DNA from: Silene latifolia
Lineage: Eukaryota > Streptophyta > Magnoliopsida > Caryophyllales > Caryophyllaceae
Reading direction: 5' to 3'
NCBI RefSeq assembly: GCF_048544455.1
Contig: NC_133537.1
Location: forward strand, 69,225,634 to 69,289,633
Length of the DNA: 64,000 nt
Numbering within the stretch: position 1 is the stretch's first letter; each line of letters starts with the position of its first letter. The position numbers and the translations under genes are program-made. Shown in pieces: positions 37,861 to 46,350 of this stretch. The notes beneath the pieces are model-generated. The model saw nothing but the letters and a program-made list of their open reading frames with translations, had not been told where the DNA came from and made no database searches.

Positions 37861-38073
37861 AAGAGTATGAAAAGTTCATCATTTCAAGTATCATCATCAC
37901 CAAGAATATTATTGCCAGGAAGAATAAAAATTAATTCTTTTAGCTAGTCATAGTTCAACATAAAGGATTTAGCCTAAAAGGCTCATCCTTAAACTTAAAA
38001 TTTACAATTAAAAACAGAAAATAAAGATAAAAGAAAAATACTTACAAATATAAGGTTGTGCTCAGAACAAGAT

Positions 38074-38079
38074 TTTATT
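38074..38079 (-). terminator. Viral polyadenylation signal
   Basis: AATAAA on the minus strand lies about 60 bases after the predicted transcription start (near 38140). Pararetroviruses place the signal just downstream of the start, so a terminally redundant RNA bypasses it once and uses it on the second pass. Confidence 0.5.
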
Positions 38080-38159
38080 GATTAACAGAAATTTTTACAA
38101 GAGAGAAACTTTTGAAAGAAGGCGTTGGTGGAAAACCTGATGCCCCCTGCTATGATACA

Positions 38160-38225
38160 CGTTCCCTTTATATAGGGAGGGAAAAACTAAAAAGACAAAT
38201 AAGCACGCGTAAGCGCTTACATCAT
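38160..38225 (-). promoter_or_regulatory. Pararetroviral (35S-like) promoter: as-1-like element and TATA box
   Basis: On the minus strand ATGATGTAAGCGCTTACGCG (38225-38206) resembles the tandem TGACG activator as-1 of the cauliflower mosaic virus 35S promoter. About 30 bases downstream is TATATAAA (38174-38167). Spacing and order are those of 35S. It lies after the last viral ORF, as in circular pararetrovirus genomes, where it would drive the pregenomic RNA. Confidence 0.7.
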
Positions 38226-38340
38226 ACTAGACAGCATTATTGCTGCTTTTATAAAAGTATCTTTTTAAAAGATAAATTTAATAATTATCTTCAACAGTGT
38301 TGGACATCTGTCCATCCATCTGTCCTTCTTCTAGATTCTC

Positions 38341-39661
38341 CTATTTGTTTTTTCCCATCCACTCAGCTGCTTTCTTGTCATCACTGTGAAGTGGGATATC
38401 ATCATCTGGGTCCTGAGCATCTTGCATCAGGTTGCTGTATGAAGTCTGGCTGTGAAGTGAAGCCATAGAGGAAGTGGAAGCTTCATCTTCCCTTTTCTTC
38501 TTAAGAGTTTTAGACAAGGCTTTTTGATAAACTGCCTTAATCTCGTCTTCACTCATCTCTTCAATATCTAGAGAATCCTCAGCCCATAAGTTGATGACAG
38601 CATCAATCTCCTTTCCTCTTTGGCTTTTATCAGCCTTTTCTTTGTCTTCTAAGTAAGAGTTTATCTTACTTTTTAATAAGTTAATTGTGATGATGGAGTT
38701 AAGTTCACCATTTTCATCAACCTCCATCATTGTCTTCCAAAATTTTGAATAAGACCTATTCTTGAGACAAAATAAGTCTTGGGTATAACCCGTTGTAGAA
38801 ACTGCTCCCCATATCCATGGAATTTTATTCCATAAAAAATTTTAAATCTTCAGGAATATAATCCTGTCCAGAGGGCTTAAGCCCTTGCCATTTACCAAAA
38901 TACTCTTTAAAGAGTTCTGGAAGAATTGCGGGGGTGGTGCCATAAAAATTCCACCATTTAATAAACCATGAAGGGACATCCATATTGTCCACATGGATTT
39001 TAATAAACCATGTATGAGTTTGAGATTCATTCTCATATAAAAACACCTTGTCAAAGGCTTGGATATAATCCCAGTAGTTATATTTCATATGAACATTATT
39101 AACCATAATCGGTTTTTCTTCCATAGGGGATATACCCCATTCATTTATGGGATATATTTTTCCAATAATAATTTTGGAGAATTTATAACTTTCTCCAGCG
39201 TAAAAATGCTTAATAGTGCAATCATTTGCTTTAAAAAGCTCTTCATAGAAGAGTCTGTATTTATATGTTTCCTGGGTATAACCCAGCTTGCCAAGATACC
39301 TTTTATGGAGGTACCGGGTATTATTTTCCCATTTCTTATCAAATTCATTAAGAAGGAGTATAACTCTTTCTTCTTTATCATTGAGGATCATATCATCCTC
39401 TTTCTTAATAATGGTTTGTACTGCTGATGAGTACGAATAAGAATTTCCGGGTATATCCGGTCTCCTTACAACTTCGGATCTATTGGTTTCCATTGTAACC
39501 AATCTTTGATTACCATACTGAACAAGGATATTAGGTCCTTGTCCCCTTCCTCGACCTCTAGAAGAGGTTCCTCGTCCTCTTCCTCTATAAGAGGTTCCTT
39601 GTCCTCTTCCTCTATAAGAGGATAACTCCATCTGAAATATTTCTGCATAAGAAACAATCAT
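38341..39661 (-). pseudogene. Last viral ORF with GRG repeats (TAV-position), frameshifted
   Basis: The ATG at 39661 opens 278 codons to a stop at 38825. Residues 15-42 contain three YRGRG-type repeats (RNA-binding-like). The middle is rich in aromatic residues (WFIKIHVDN, WFIKWWNFYG). Near 38830-38850 the coding sense moves to another frame, which is open through 38341 and carries an acidic, lysine-rich tail (EEMSEDEIKAVYQKALSK). A single small indel thus splits one gene. Its position before the promoter is that of the translational transactivator/inclusion-body gene of caulimoviruses; no TAV motif was recognised, so the role is an inference. Confidence 0.6.
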
Positions 39662-39684
39662 AATTAAGAGTATATGACAATTTT

Positions 39685-39978
39685 TTAATTATATATAAAA
39701 TCTTCAAAACCTTTAATATCAAGGATTTCATTACTTTGTAAACGATATAGTTCTAAAGTACTATATTTACAGTCCAAATAATAGGCTGAAAGCCTTTTTC
39801 TTAAGGATTGTTTAAAACTAGGTCTTGTCCTTAAAACACGCCATTGATAACTTATCATTCTATGACGTCTTATCCTTTGTAAATAATGTTGGTATGTAAT
39901 GTTGATCATAGGTCTTACTTTTTGCAAATAATATTGATATTTTATTTTTTGCAAATCATACTGATATATTTTAATCAT
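39685..39978 (-). CDS. Viral 97-codon ORF, basic, YQ-rich
   Basis: Starts at an ATG (39978) overlapping the end of the RT-RNase H frame by 4 nt. The N-terminal half is a degenerate repeat (YQYDLQK, YQYYLQK, YQHYLQR). It is very basic and has no recognised homologue. The 4-nt overlap with pol fits termination-reinitiation, so it may be a genuine small viral gene. Confidence 0.45.
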   Translation of the reverse strand: MIKIYQYDLQKIKYQYYLQKVRPMINITYQHYLQRIRRHRMISYQWRVLRTRPSFKQSLRKRLSAYYLDCKYSTLELYRLQSNEILDIKGFEDFIYN

Positions 39979-41529
39979 AAATATTCTCTAGTTAAAAAAT
40001 CAGGAAGGTTATTATCCTCACCTTTTTTATAAATGATTTGAAAATCAAAAGGTGCCAAATGAGATTGCCATCTTGCAAACATTTGTTTTGACACATCATG
40101 TTTAAAATCTTTTGTAAACATATATTTAGCTGCTTTACAGTCAGTTTTTACTATGAAAGGTTTATTATATAAATCATCTTGAAATTTCAAAATACATTTG
40201 ACAATAGCTAATACCTCTTTAGCTATAGTAGCATAATTACCTTGGGCCTTATTCCATTTACCTGAATAAAATCGCACAAGGGGCTCAGTTTTAGTAACTG
40301 GTTCTATCTGTTTTAATATACCACCATACCCCTTTTCTGAGGCATCCGTTTCCACAATTTTCTCCCAATGGGGATTAGCTAAAGATAAACAAGGCAAAGA
40401 TATAACCTTAGCTTTAATCTTTCTAACAATGTTAGTATGGTCCTCTGTCCAAGGAGTTGCATTCTTTTTTAATCTATCATATAAAATAGCTGTATCCTCA
40501 GCAATATTTTTATAATAAGGAGATATATAATTAAGACTTCCTAGAAACTTTTGTAACTGGGTTTTATCTAATATTTCATCTGGAAATTTTGATCCAAATT
40601 CAATACTTCTATTAATAGGGATTATACTTCCTTTTTCTATGTTATGACCAAGAAATCTTATCTTGGTTTGGAAGAGTAACATTTTTGGTTTAGAAATTAC
40701 CAATCCATTTCTAATAATAATTTTTTGGAAAGTATCTAAATGCTTAAAATGCATTTCAATAGTTTTAGAAAAAACTAATATGTCATCAATATAAACAATA
40801 ATAAAATCTACATAATCATTAAAGATTTCATTCATAATCTTCTGCAATTCAGAAGGAGCATTTTTCAAGCCAAATGGCATGACATTCCATTCATATTGAC
40901 CAAATGGAACATTAAAAGCTGTTTTATACCTATCATCTGGATGTATTTGTATTTGCCAATATCCAGATTTTAAATCAAATTTGGAAAATATAACAGAATC
41001 GTATAATCTGTCTAATAAATCTTTTTTATTAGGTATAGGATATCTAATCCATTTTAACACCTTGTTTAAAGGTTTATAATTAATTACAAGTCTAGGGACA
41101 CCCCTTTCTTGCTCTGTATGCTTATTAACATAAAAAGCCGTACACGACCATGGTGATTTAGAGGCTGTAATTAATTTTTTATCTAGTAAAGAAGCTATTT
41201 CTTTTTGGCATAAGGCTAAATATTCCGAATTCATTTGACAGGGCCTTACCTTAGTTGGAATATTTTTTTCATCAAAATCTGTTTCATAAGGAAGAGTTAC
41301 TACATACTTCTTCCTATCCCAAAATATAGAGGGATGATCCCCGCATATTGTGTTAGCAAAAGTATTGTTTATAAAAGTAATTTTGCTTTGTAATTTAGGA
41401 TTTTGTAATTTTTCATCAAGAGTTAACATTGTAACTTCTTGTTTTAAAAAAATTAATTGCTTTTCCTTTTTTATTAAATGATCATAAATTTGATGTAAAA
41501 CCTTAGCAATAGGTTTGGTAATAAATTTA
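39975..41529 (-). pseudogene. Viral reverse transcriptase-RNase H, 5' end cut by a MITE
   Basis: About 518 codons of pol remain from the MITE edge (41529) to a stop at 39975. RT motifs are intact: FDLKSGYWQI, PFGLKNAP, and the catalytic YIDD. RNase H follows with ETDASEKGYGG and a KTDCKAAKY aspartate, ending FLTREYL. The first ~30 codons of the open frame above 41529 are MITE sequence. The viral piece on the far side of the MITE (41837-41881) continues the pol frame. That frame is displaced by one base from the protease ORF, which stops at 41882. This enzyme would copy the RNA pregenome and degrade the template. Confidence 0.88.
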
Positions 41530-41836
41530 GGGCTTGCTTGGATTGAGGGTAATAGGAGGGGAATGAATAGAGGAGTAATATGTGAGGTGTATTTCCCATG
41601 TTTGGTATGCGGGTAATTATTCACCTTCTGTAATTATTACCCTTGTGAAGGGGTAATACATTACCCACCCTCCCCCCTGGGTAATGATTAAGGGAGTAAA
41701 AGATCTACTCAGTAATCATTACTCTTATGCCAAACATATCATCAACGAACTCATTACCCCACTAATTAATTTCCCCAGTAATTATCGCCCAATAAAACTT
41801 ACCCCCTTAATAATTCCATGGATTCCAGGCAAGCCC
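41530..41836. mobile_element. Tourist-type MITE inserted in the viral pol gene (307 bp)
   Basis: Ends GGGCTTGCTTGGA and, inverted, GGGCTTGCCTGGA. Both sides are TTA (41527-41529, 41837-41839), the PIF/Harbinger-type duplication. The interior has GGTAAT/ATTACC motifs in both directions. It must have inserted after the virus became part of the chromosome. Confidence 0.9.
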
Positions 41837-41881
41837 TTAAAAGTAATAGAATCTCCTTTGTAAGTAGCAATAATTTTCTCA

Positions 41882-44230
41882 TTATCCACGAGTTATGGGA
41901 TAAAATTGATTAATAAAAGGAGTTCCTAGTATAACTGGAGTAGTTAATTTATCTTTTACTAATAGAAAAGATGAAGAAATACATTTTTTATCCACACAAA
42001 TGTATGCCTTAGGGATTTTAAATTCAATATTTAATTTTTCTCCTCCCGCATGAGAAAGAGTATGAGAGGTTTTTTCAAAATATTTAGTTGGTATTAATCC
42101 TTCTTGAATAACATTTAAATCAGCTCCACTGTCTACAAGAGCAATTAAATTATTTTCAAAATGATTGTTAATTTTTAAATTAATTTTTATATACCATTTT
42201 TGGTGAATAACAGATTCAATTGTCTGTAAAAACTCTGAATTAGGTTCTGCAGCAATTATTTGATCCATTTTTGCAGATTCTTCAAGTTTCTCTATATTTT
42301 TATTACTTATAATATTTTCCAAGTCATTACTTAATTCTTTATCTTGATTAAGGACTTGTAACATTTCAAGATTAGATATTCTTATATCTTGACATTTTGT
42401 TTCTTCACGAATATCTTTAATCTCTGATTTAAGATTCTTTATTTCGTTAAGAACATCTTGTAGAGATGTAGGTTTAGAGCCTAATTTCTTTTGCTTTATT
42501 GCTTTAAAAAGCTCATTCATAGTATAAGATTCTTTATCATTATTTTGGGTTTTTAATGAATTATTAGAACTACTAGGTGCTTCACCCATAAGATCAAGAA
42601 TTTTTGACCTAGCTTCTGGATCTTTAATTTTTTGTAAAATTTCAACCCAGTGATGAGATTCTAACACATTAATCTTATGATCTTCAAATTGGGATATTAA
42701 ATTGTAAAGATCATTTTCTTCTTTTATACATGGTTTATTCTGAGAACATGGTTCACATTCTGAACTAGAAGTATCAGAAGAGTCAGACAAATATGAATCT
42801 TCATCTATTAATTTTACTTCATCTTCAGAAGAGGAACGAGAGCTATCTGATTTATCATCTGTAAGAAGTATTTTATATAGCTCATCTTTAGTTTTATCAT
42901 CAATATTAAGAGTAGAAATCTTTTTCTTAACCCAACAATTTTTTGCTATATGACCCACCTTATTGCATTTATAACATACAATTGGGGTTTCCCATTTTTT
43001 AGATTTCTTATATGATTTTCTTAAGGCTTTTCTTTCAGCTTTCTTAGCTAATTTTGCCTGTGAATAATAATGCTTTTTCCTTTTTCTATTATAAAAAGGA
43101 TGATTATTAAAATTCTTTTGATTATATCGTTTCTTTTTAGGATATGGTATATCCATACCAAATTGATTGCAAAATTCTCCTAATTGATTTTTCTCAAGAA
43201 GATTTTGCTTTTTTAATTGTTGATTTAATCTAAGCTCATTACATAGATTTAAACCTTCTTGGATACAAGTTCCAATCAGACTACCATAAGTATAGTTATC
43301 ATAGGGGATAGATGTATATCCATTCCTAAGATTATTTCTAACTCTTTCCGCAAATAAATGAGGTAAGCCATCAATAAATTTTGACTTCCAATGTTCACTT
43401 GACGCTTCAGGGAGTTCCATGACTCTACTTAAAAACGTATCTTTATACCATCTAAAATCAGTAAGAGTTTTACATCTTAGATTTTGTAAAAGAGTTCTGA
43501 TATTTTCATTATTATCCGAATATCTTCCTGTAAAATGTTCAACTATATTGATTACTAACGTATACACTGCATTTTCTTTTTCTGTACCATCTGGCATATC
43601 AATTTTCGTATTCATAATTAATGTTTTAGCCTCATTTGAGAGACAATTATCCCACCAACCTTTTAATTGACCTGTAAACCCTGCTGTTATCATCTTAGCG
43701 ACATTTACATCGCTATTACTAGCCATTTTACACATAGTACCATACATCATAATTCTGTAAATTTGATTGTAAATTTGTTTATCTGTAAATCCATCTATAT
43801 TCCATTCATAAATACATTTTCCACTATAACTATTATTTAGTTGGAATTCTTGTTCCTCATGAAGAACATCCATTGGTGAAGGTCTATTATAATAATATAA
43901 TCTTTGAGTAGGCTTATCTGCCCATTTTTTATCCATTCTATTTAATTCATCTCTTATAACTTCTTTATGATTATTTTCATTATCAGAAAGATTTTCAACA
44001 AGCTTATCATTAAGAGTTTTTAACGTTAGTTTATCTAGCTTTGCTTTAAGTTTAGCTTCAATTTGTTTACTCAAATCTTCTTGCTCTTTATATGCTTTTT
44101 CCCAATTAAGAGGAGCCTTTGTAATAAAATTGGAAATTTCAGGAGGACTTTGAATATTTACCCCTGAGGATCCTGGTTTTGAAACTATCCTATCTTTGTT
44201 AATATTATTTTGCTTTTTTCTGTAATTGAG
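41882..44230 (-). CDS. Viral coat protein with zinc knuckle and aspartic protease
   Basis: An open frame of about 780 codons. The N-terminal half has the WWDNCLSNEA capsid region, then a lysine-rich basic stretch and a CCHC knuckle (CYKCNKVGHIAKNC, RNA binding). A serine/glutamate-rich acidic segment follows, then a coiled-coil-like stretch, and finally a retropepsin-like domain with ALVDSGADLNV and ILGTPFIN. It stops at 41882. The frame is open up to about 44230, overlapping the 3' end of the upstream ORF, but no ATG occurs near its start. It may begin at a lost ATG or use leaky or coupled initiation. Having protease on the coat-protein ORF and RT in a shifted frame may reflect a 1-base indel. 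Confidence 0.82.
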   Translation of the reverse strand, partial: LNYRKKQNNINKDRIVSKPGSSGVNIQSPPEISNFITKAPLNWEKAYKEQEDLSKQIEAKLKAKLDKLTLKTLNDKLVENLSDNENNHKEVIRDELNRMDKKWADKPTQRLYYYNRPSPMDVLHEEQEFQLNNSYSGKCIYEWNIDGFTDKQIYNQIYRIMMYGTMCKMASNSDVNVAKMITAGFTGQLKGWWDNCLSNEAKTLIMNTKIDMPDGTEKENAVYTLVINIVEHFTGRYSDNNENIRTLLQNLRCKTLTDFRWYKDTFLSRVMELPEASSEHWKSKFIDGLPHLFAERVRNNLRNGYTSIPYDNYTYGSLIGTCIQEGLNLCNELRLNQQLKKQNLLEKNQLGEFCNQFGMDIPYPKKKRYNQKNFNNHPFYNRKRKKHYYSQAKLAKKAERKALRKSYKKSKKWETPIVCYKCNKVGHIAKNCWVKKKISTLNIDDKTKDELYKILLTDDKSDSSRSSSEDEVKLIDEDSYLSDSSDTSSSECEPCSQNKPCIKEENDLYNLISQFEDHKINVLESHHWVEILQKIKDPEARSKILDLMGEAPSSSNNSLKTQNNDKESYTMNELFKAIKQKKLGSKPTSLQDVLNEIKNLKSEIKDIREETKCQDIRISNLEMLQVLNQDKELSNDLENIISNKNIEKLEESAKMDQIIAAEPNSEFLQTIESVIHQKWYIKINLKINNHFENNLIALVDSGADLNVIQEGLIPTKYFEKTSHTLSHAGGEKLNIEFKIPKAYICVDKKCISSSFLLVKDKLTTPVILGTPFINQFYPITRG

Positions 44231-44714
44231 TTAATTCATCAATTTTTTTATGCAAGGAACTTAAATGTTCTCCAACAATATGTAACACTAGATTAGCGTA
44301 ATTATTTTGTTCTATTAACGCATTTAAGTTTGTTGCTTTTATTGGAGATTCATCATCTTTGGCTGTATACAGTTTTGATATTGCAGTAAAACCACATGTA
44401 CTATAACGAAATTGTTCTAATGGGGGATAGACACTCTTTACTATATTTTTATTAGGTAATTCATATGTTCTTTCCAGAACAGAAATATGAGGTTCTATAA
44501 ATGTAGAATAAAACCAAGTTCCAAAATACATAATTTGATTATGAGAAGAACAATACTCATAAAACTCATCCTGGAGTTTTCTTTGCTGGTTTTTATCAAA
44601 AATTTTAAAAAACCAGGTTCTAAATTTTTCCCATTTTGGTGAATTAAATTCATTTTTAATTAAACATCTAGCTTTGCTCTCAAAGCTAAAATCTATCTTT
44701 ACGTTTTTATCCAT
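44205..44714 (-). CDS. Viral ORF of 169 codons, possible virion- or transmission-associated protein
   Basis: The ATG at 44714 overlaps the movement-protein stop by 8 nt. The protein has an aromatic-rich N-terminal half (KFRTWFFKIFDK, YFGTWFYSTF) and a heptad-like C-terminus (LVLHIVGEHLSSLHKKIDEL) ending in lysines. By position it corresponds to the small ORFs between MP and CP in caulimovirus-like genomes, which encode virion-associated or vector-transmission factors. The C-terminal coiled coil fits that, but no motif settles it. The frame is intact. Confidence 0.6.
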   Translation of the reverse strand: MDKNVKIDFSFESKARCLIKNEFNSPKWEKFRTWFFKIFDKNQQRKLQDEFYEYCSSHNQIMYFGTWFYSTFIEPHISVLERTYELPNKNIVKSVYPPLEQFRYSTCGFTAISKLYTAKDDESPIKATNLNALIEQNNYANLVLHIVGEHLSSLHKKIDELTQLQKKAK

Positions 44715-45792
44715 TAAGACCGTTGTAACTCATTTGAGACAAGGTCTCGAACTGGGGTTCATTAGTATGACCTCTTATAATATTATCATTATATCTTTTA
44801 AATTCATTTATCCGAACTTCTTGAAGATTTTCATTATCTTCTTCTCTTATTTGAGAAGTAGAAGCTCTAGAAGGTATAGGTCTTTCTATTTCATATTCCA
44901 AAGGAGAAATAAATGATCTCACAGAGTTAGATCTAGAAATTCTAGAAGATCTATCCTTTAATAAAGGTATTTGATTTTCAAAAATCAAATTAACAGATCC
45001 ATCACCTGTTTGTGAAACATTTAACAAATTTGTATCAATTATTGGTCTTGGCTTCATAGCCCTTTCTATTTTCCAATTTTCCGGAAAAGTTATTTCTTCC
45101 CATTTAATCTTTCTTCTTGTAGTTATATTTGACTTAGAGAAATTAGACTCAATAATTATAGTCTCATTTAAATTTTTATAATCTAACTTACAATGAGGAT
45201 TCATTGTATACAACGGTTTATAATATATTCTATAACAGATACAAATCACTTCTGACCCTGGAGCATAATGATAACCATGGGTTTTAACATTTAAGGTTAA
45301 AGTATCTAAGATATTACTATCTGTTAAAGAAACTGTCAAATTTGGATAAACATCAAAATATACTGGTCCATGTGCCAGACTAGATTTTATTATTCCCATT
45401 ATAGATGATTTAAAATCTAAATTTCTTCCATCTCTTAAAGCTGCTATAAAGCTTTCAGGTAATCCTTCTAATGTTAAAGGCTTAAAAGCTATTTGAACTA
45501 GCCCTATATGAATAAATCTATATTCCTTTTTCCTATAAGGTTCTAAATCTTTATCATTTAGTAATTGTAAAAACATTTCTTCATCATCTAAAGAAACTGA
45601 TTCTTCTGTAGTTTTTACTACTTGTTTTAATCCTAAACTTTCAAAAAAGCCTAGTTCATATATCTTATTTACTTCAATTTCTGGAATTGTCCATTTATTA
45701 AGCAGATCTAGATTTTTAGGTAAATCTACTTCATAACTTGCACTGTTTTTAATAGTTTTCTTGTTACCAAGAACATGTTTTATCAAACTCAT
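44707..45792 (-). CDS. Viral movement protein (30K superfamily)
   Basis: An intact ORF of 361 codons from an ATG at 45792. The central region (about residues 95-210: FKPLTLEGLPESFIAALRDG, GPVYFDVYPNLTVSL, then HGYHYAPGSEVICICYRIYY) has the beta-rich pattern of caulimovirid 30K movement proteins, which form tubules through plasmodesmata. The C-terminal third is serine/arginine-rich and looks disordered. It lies first in the gene order. It has no stop, although the rest of the genome is damaged. Confidence 0.85.
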   Translation of the reverse strand: MSLIKHVLGNKKTIKNSASYEVDLPKNLDLLNKWTIPEIEVNKIYELGFFESLGLKQVVKTTEESVSLDDEEMFLQLLNDKDLEPYRKKEYRFIHIGLVQIAFKPLTLEGLPESFIAALRDGRNLDFKSSIMGIIKSSLAHGPVYFDVYPNLTVSLTDSNILDTLTLNVKTHGYHYAPGSEVICICYRIYYKPLYTMNPHCKLDYKNLNETIIIESNFSKSNITTRRKIKWEEITFPENWKIERAMKPRPIIDTNLLNVSQTGDGSVNLIFENQIPLLKDRSSRISRSNSVRSFISPLEYEIERPIPSRASTSQIREEDNENLQEVRINEFKRYNDNIIRGHTNEPQFETLSQMSYNGLNG

Positions 45793-45844
45793 AAGGATAA
45801 AAATTATGTTGAACTATAACTCTCTAAATTCCTTAATTAATCTA

Positions 45845-46215
45845 TCACCACTTACACTAAAAAAAATTCCAAAAAAAAAAATTGTGATATTGTTTTGTAA
45901 TACAATATCACACGTTATGCTAAACAATATCACAGCTTACAATATCACACGTTATACTAAACAATATCACGGTTTACACTAAAAAAATTTCGGAAGAAAA
46001 AAATTTAAAAAAAATTCGTGATATTGTTTTGTAATACAATATCACACGTTATGCTAAACAATATCACAGTTTACAATATCACACGTTATACTAAACAATA
46101 TCACAGCTTTACACTAAAAAAAAAATCGAAAAAAAAAAAAACTTTTCGAAAAAAAACCGGAAAAAAAAAATTTAAAATAAAATAATCGAAAAAAAAATTG
46201 AAAAAAAAAGAACGT
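45845..46215. repeat. AT-rich tandem repeat with AATATCAC motifs
   Basis: Two ~125-bp units (about 45885-45995 and 46015-46125) share GTGATATTGTTTTGTAATAC, CACGTTATGCTAAAC and CACGTTATACTAAAC. A-rich poly-purine stretches with AAAAAAA follow. It abuts the virus's right edge. Confidence 0.7.
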
Positions 46216-46291
46216 GATATTGTTTTGTATAATGCATGATATTGTTTTATGGACTCATGGACTCAAATATTTAGGTGGACTCACCGGATCC

Positions 46292-46292
<1 letters not shown>

Positions 46293-46348
<56 letters not shown>

Positions 46349-46350
46349 GA
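46293..46350. repeat. (CT)n/(AT)n microsatellite
   Basis: About 19 CT repeats are followed by AT repeats. Confidence 0.95.

Larger units (their letters stand above)
37861..45840 (-). mobile_element. Endogenous pararetrovirus (Caulimoviridae-type), defective
   Basis: A near genome-length set of viral ORFs on the minus strand, in order: movement protein, 169-codon ORF, coat protein with CCHC knuckle and protease, RT-RNase H, 97-codon ORF, and GRG-rich ORF, followed by a pararetroviral promoter. There are no LTRs and no integrase, as expected of this family, whose integration is incidental. Separate MP and CP/pol ORFs plus a large last ORF resemble caulimovirus/soymovirus-like genera rather than badnaviruses. 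It is broken by at least two frame changes and a MITE. No tRNA-Met primer-binding site was found. Boundaries are approximate: plant repeats start near 45845, and the left limit is where Gypsy debris ends. Confidence 0.88.

Noticed and set aside
38130..38155. Primer-binding site for tRNA-Met (minus GTATCATAGC)
   Set aside because: It has mismatches to the consensus and lies within about 20 bases after the TATA box, at or before the transcription start, so it cannot be the site.
41530..41624. Apparent N-terminus of the RT ORF
   Set aside because: It is MITE sequence with a GTG start; the viral frame begins at 41529.
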